This document shows positions 63,850-64,000 of a DNA stretch of 64,000 nt, piece after piece (positions within the stretch are counted from its first letter, which is position 1; each line of letters opens with the position of its first letter). The notes under the pieces were generated by a model that was not told the origin of the DNA, did no database searches, and saw only the letters and a list, made by a program, of their open reading frames with translations. This stretch comes from Clostridiaceae bacterium 14S0207 (lineage in GTDB: Bacteria; Bacillota; Clostridia; Clostridiales; Clostridiaceae), in the NCBI GenBank assembly GCA_003288255.1, contig CP026600.1, forward strand, positions 2,170,001 through 2,234,000, read 5' to 3'. Both the position numbers and the translations under genes were made by a program.

Positions 63850-64000
63850 TGTATTCTCCTTTAGAAAGACTAAAAAATGGAATTATAACTGAAAACGTTA
63901 CATTTGTTCAAGTACTTGCAATGTGTCCAACCCTAGCTGTTACTACTAGTGCTGAAAATGGCTTAGGTATGGGAATTGCCTCTACTGCCGTATTGATTTT
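63849..64000 (+). CDS. rnfE: Electron transport complex subunit RnfE (partial)
   Basis: The first 50 residues are present and the gene runs off the window end. [19 protein letters not shown] and then [20 protein letters not shown] match the start of RnfE, including the conserved cysteine in LAMCPTLA that is part of the membrane iron-sulfur site in known structures. It follows rnfG with a one-base overlap; the GGAGG ribosome binding site lies inside rnfG. Confidence 0.93.
   Translation, partial: MYSPLERLKNGIITENVTFVQVLAMCPTLAVTTSAENGLGMGIASTAVLI

Overview
The window is AT-rich chromosomal DNA with Clostridium-type genes: Stickland-type selenoprotein reductase subunits, an Rnf complex, PdaB-like and DUF4364 proteins, and strong AGGAGG ribosome binding sites. 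It most likely comes from a proteolytic, amino-acid-fermenting Clostridium sensu stricto. The species cannot be fixed from sequence alone. Both ends cut genes: an oppF at base 1 and rnfE at base 64000.

Bases 1-20,019 (minus strand) hold an array of oligopeptide ABC importers. There are three oppA-B-C-D-F operons (the first lacks the end of oppF) and a fourth, solitary oppA followed by a decayed oppF relic. Units 1 and 2 are a 6,076-bp-offset tandem duplication. Their ATPase and membrane genes are almost identical, while their binding proteins have diverged. Every oppA has a recognisable sigma-A-type promoter and a CodY-like box upstream. All three complete units have a stem-loop between oppA and oppB, and the solitary oppA is followed by one too.

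Bases 20,867-26,811 form a lysine/diaminopimelate cluster: asd-dapA-dapB (+), two convergent PLP enzymes (-), and the tetrahydrodipicolinate acetyltransferase dapH (+). Bases 26,885-34,539 are mixed: a two-OB-fold SSB-like protein, a PdaB-like deacetylase, a DUF4364 protein, a YncE-like propeller, an insertion sequence with tandemly arranged ends, a TSCPD protein, folC and a TetR regulator.

Bases 34,540-39,075 are a substrate-specific selenoprotein reductase module: a GrdE/G/I-type proprotein, a GrdB/F/H-type selenoprotein read through an in-frame UGA, and a BCCT transporter. Betaine is the likeliest substrate. The divergent TetR gene and two perfect palindromes sharing one core, each overlapping a promoter, make a self-contained regulatory circuit.

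Bases 39,214-47,000 carry valS behind a T-box leader, a lone ATP-cone protein, cardiolipin synthase, GltS and a membrane-anchored protein of unknown function. Bases 47,256-54,487 encode an SsuABC/NMT1-like importer whose binding-protein gene is separated from its ATPase/permease genes by an inverted 1432-residue acyl-CoA dehydratase-activase-like gene. After that come a TPR protein, a second NodB deacetylase, a transglutaminase-like membrane protein, recX, an M16 peptidase, a small repeat protein, queT behind a preQ1-I-type riboswitch, and rnfC-D-G-E.

Together the genes fit a peptide- and amino-acid-fermenting anaerobe: peptides enter through Opp, methylated amines act as Stickland electron acceptors, and Rnf couples ferredoxin and NAD to ion pumping.
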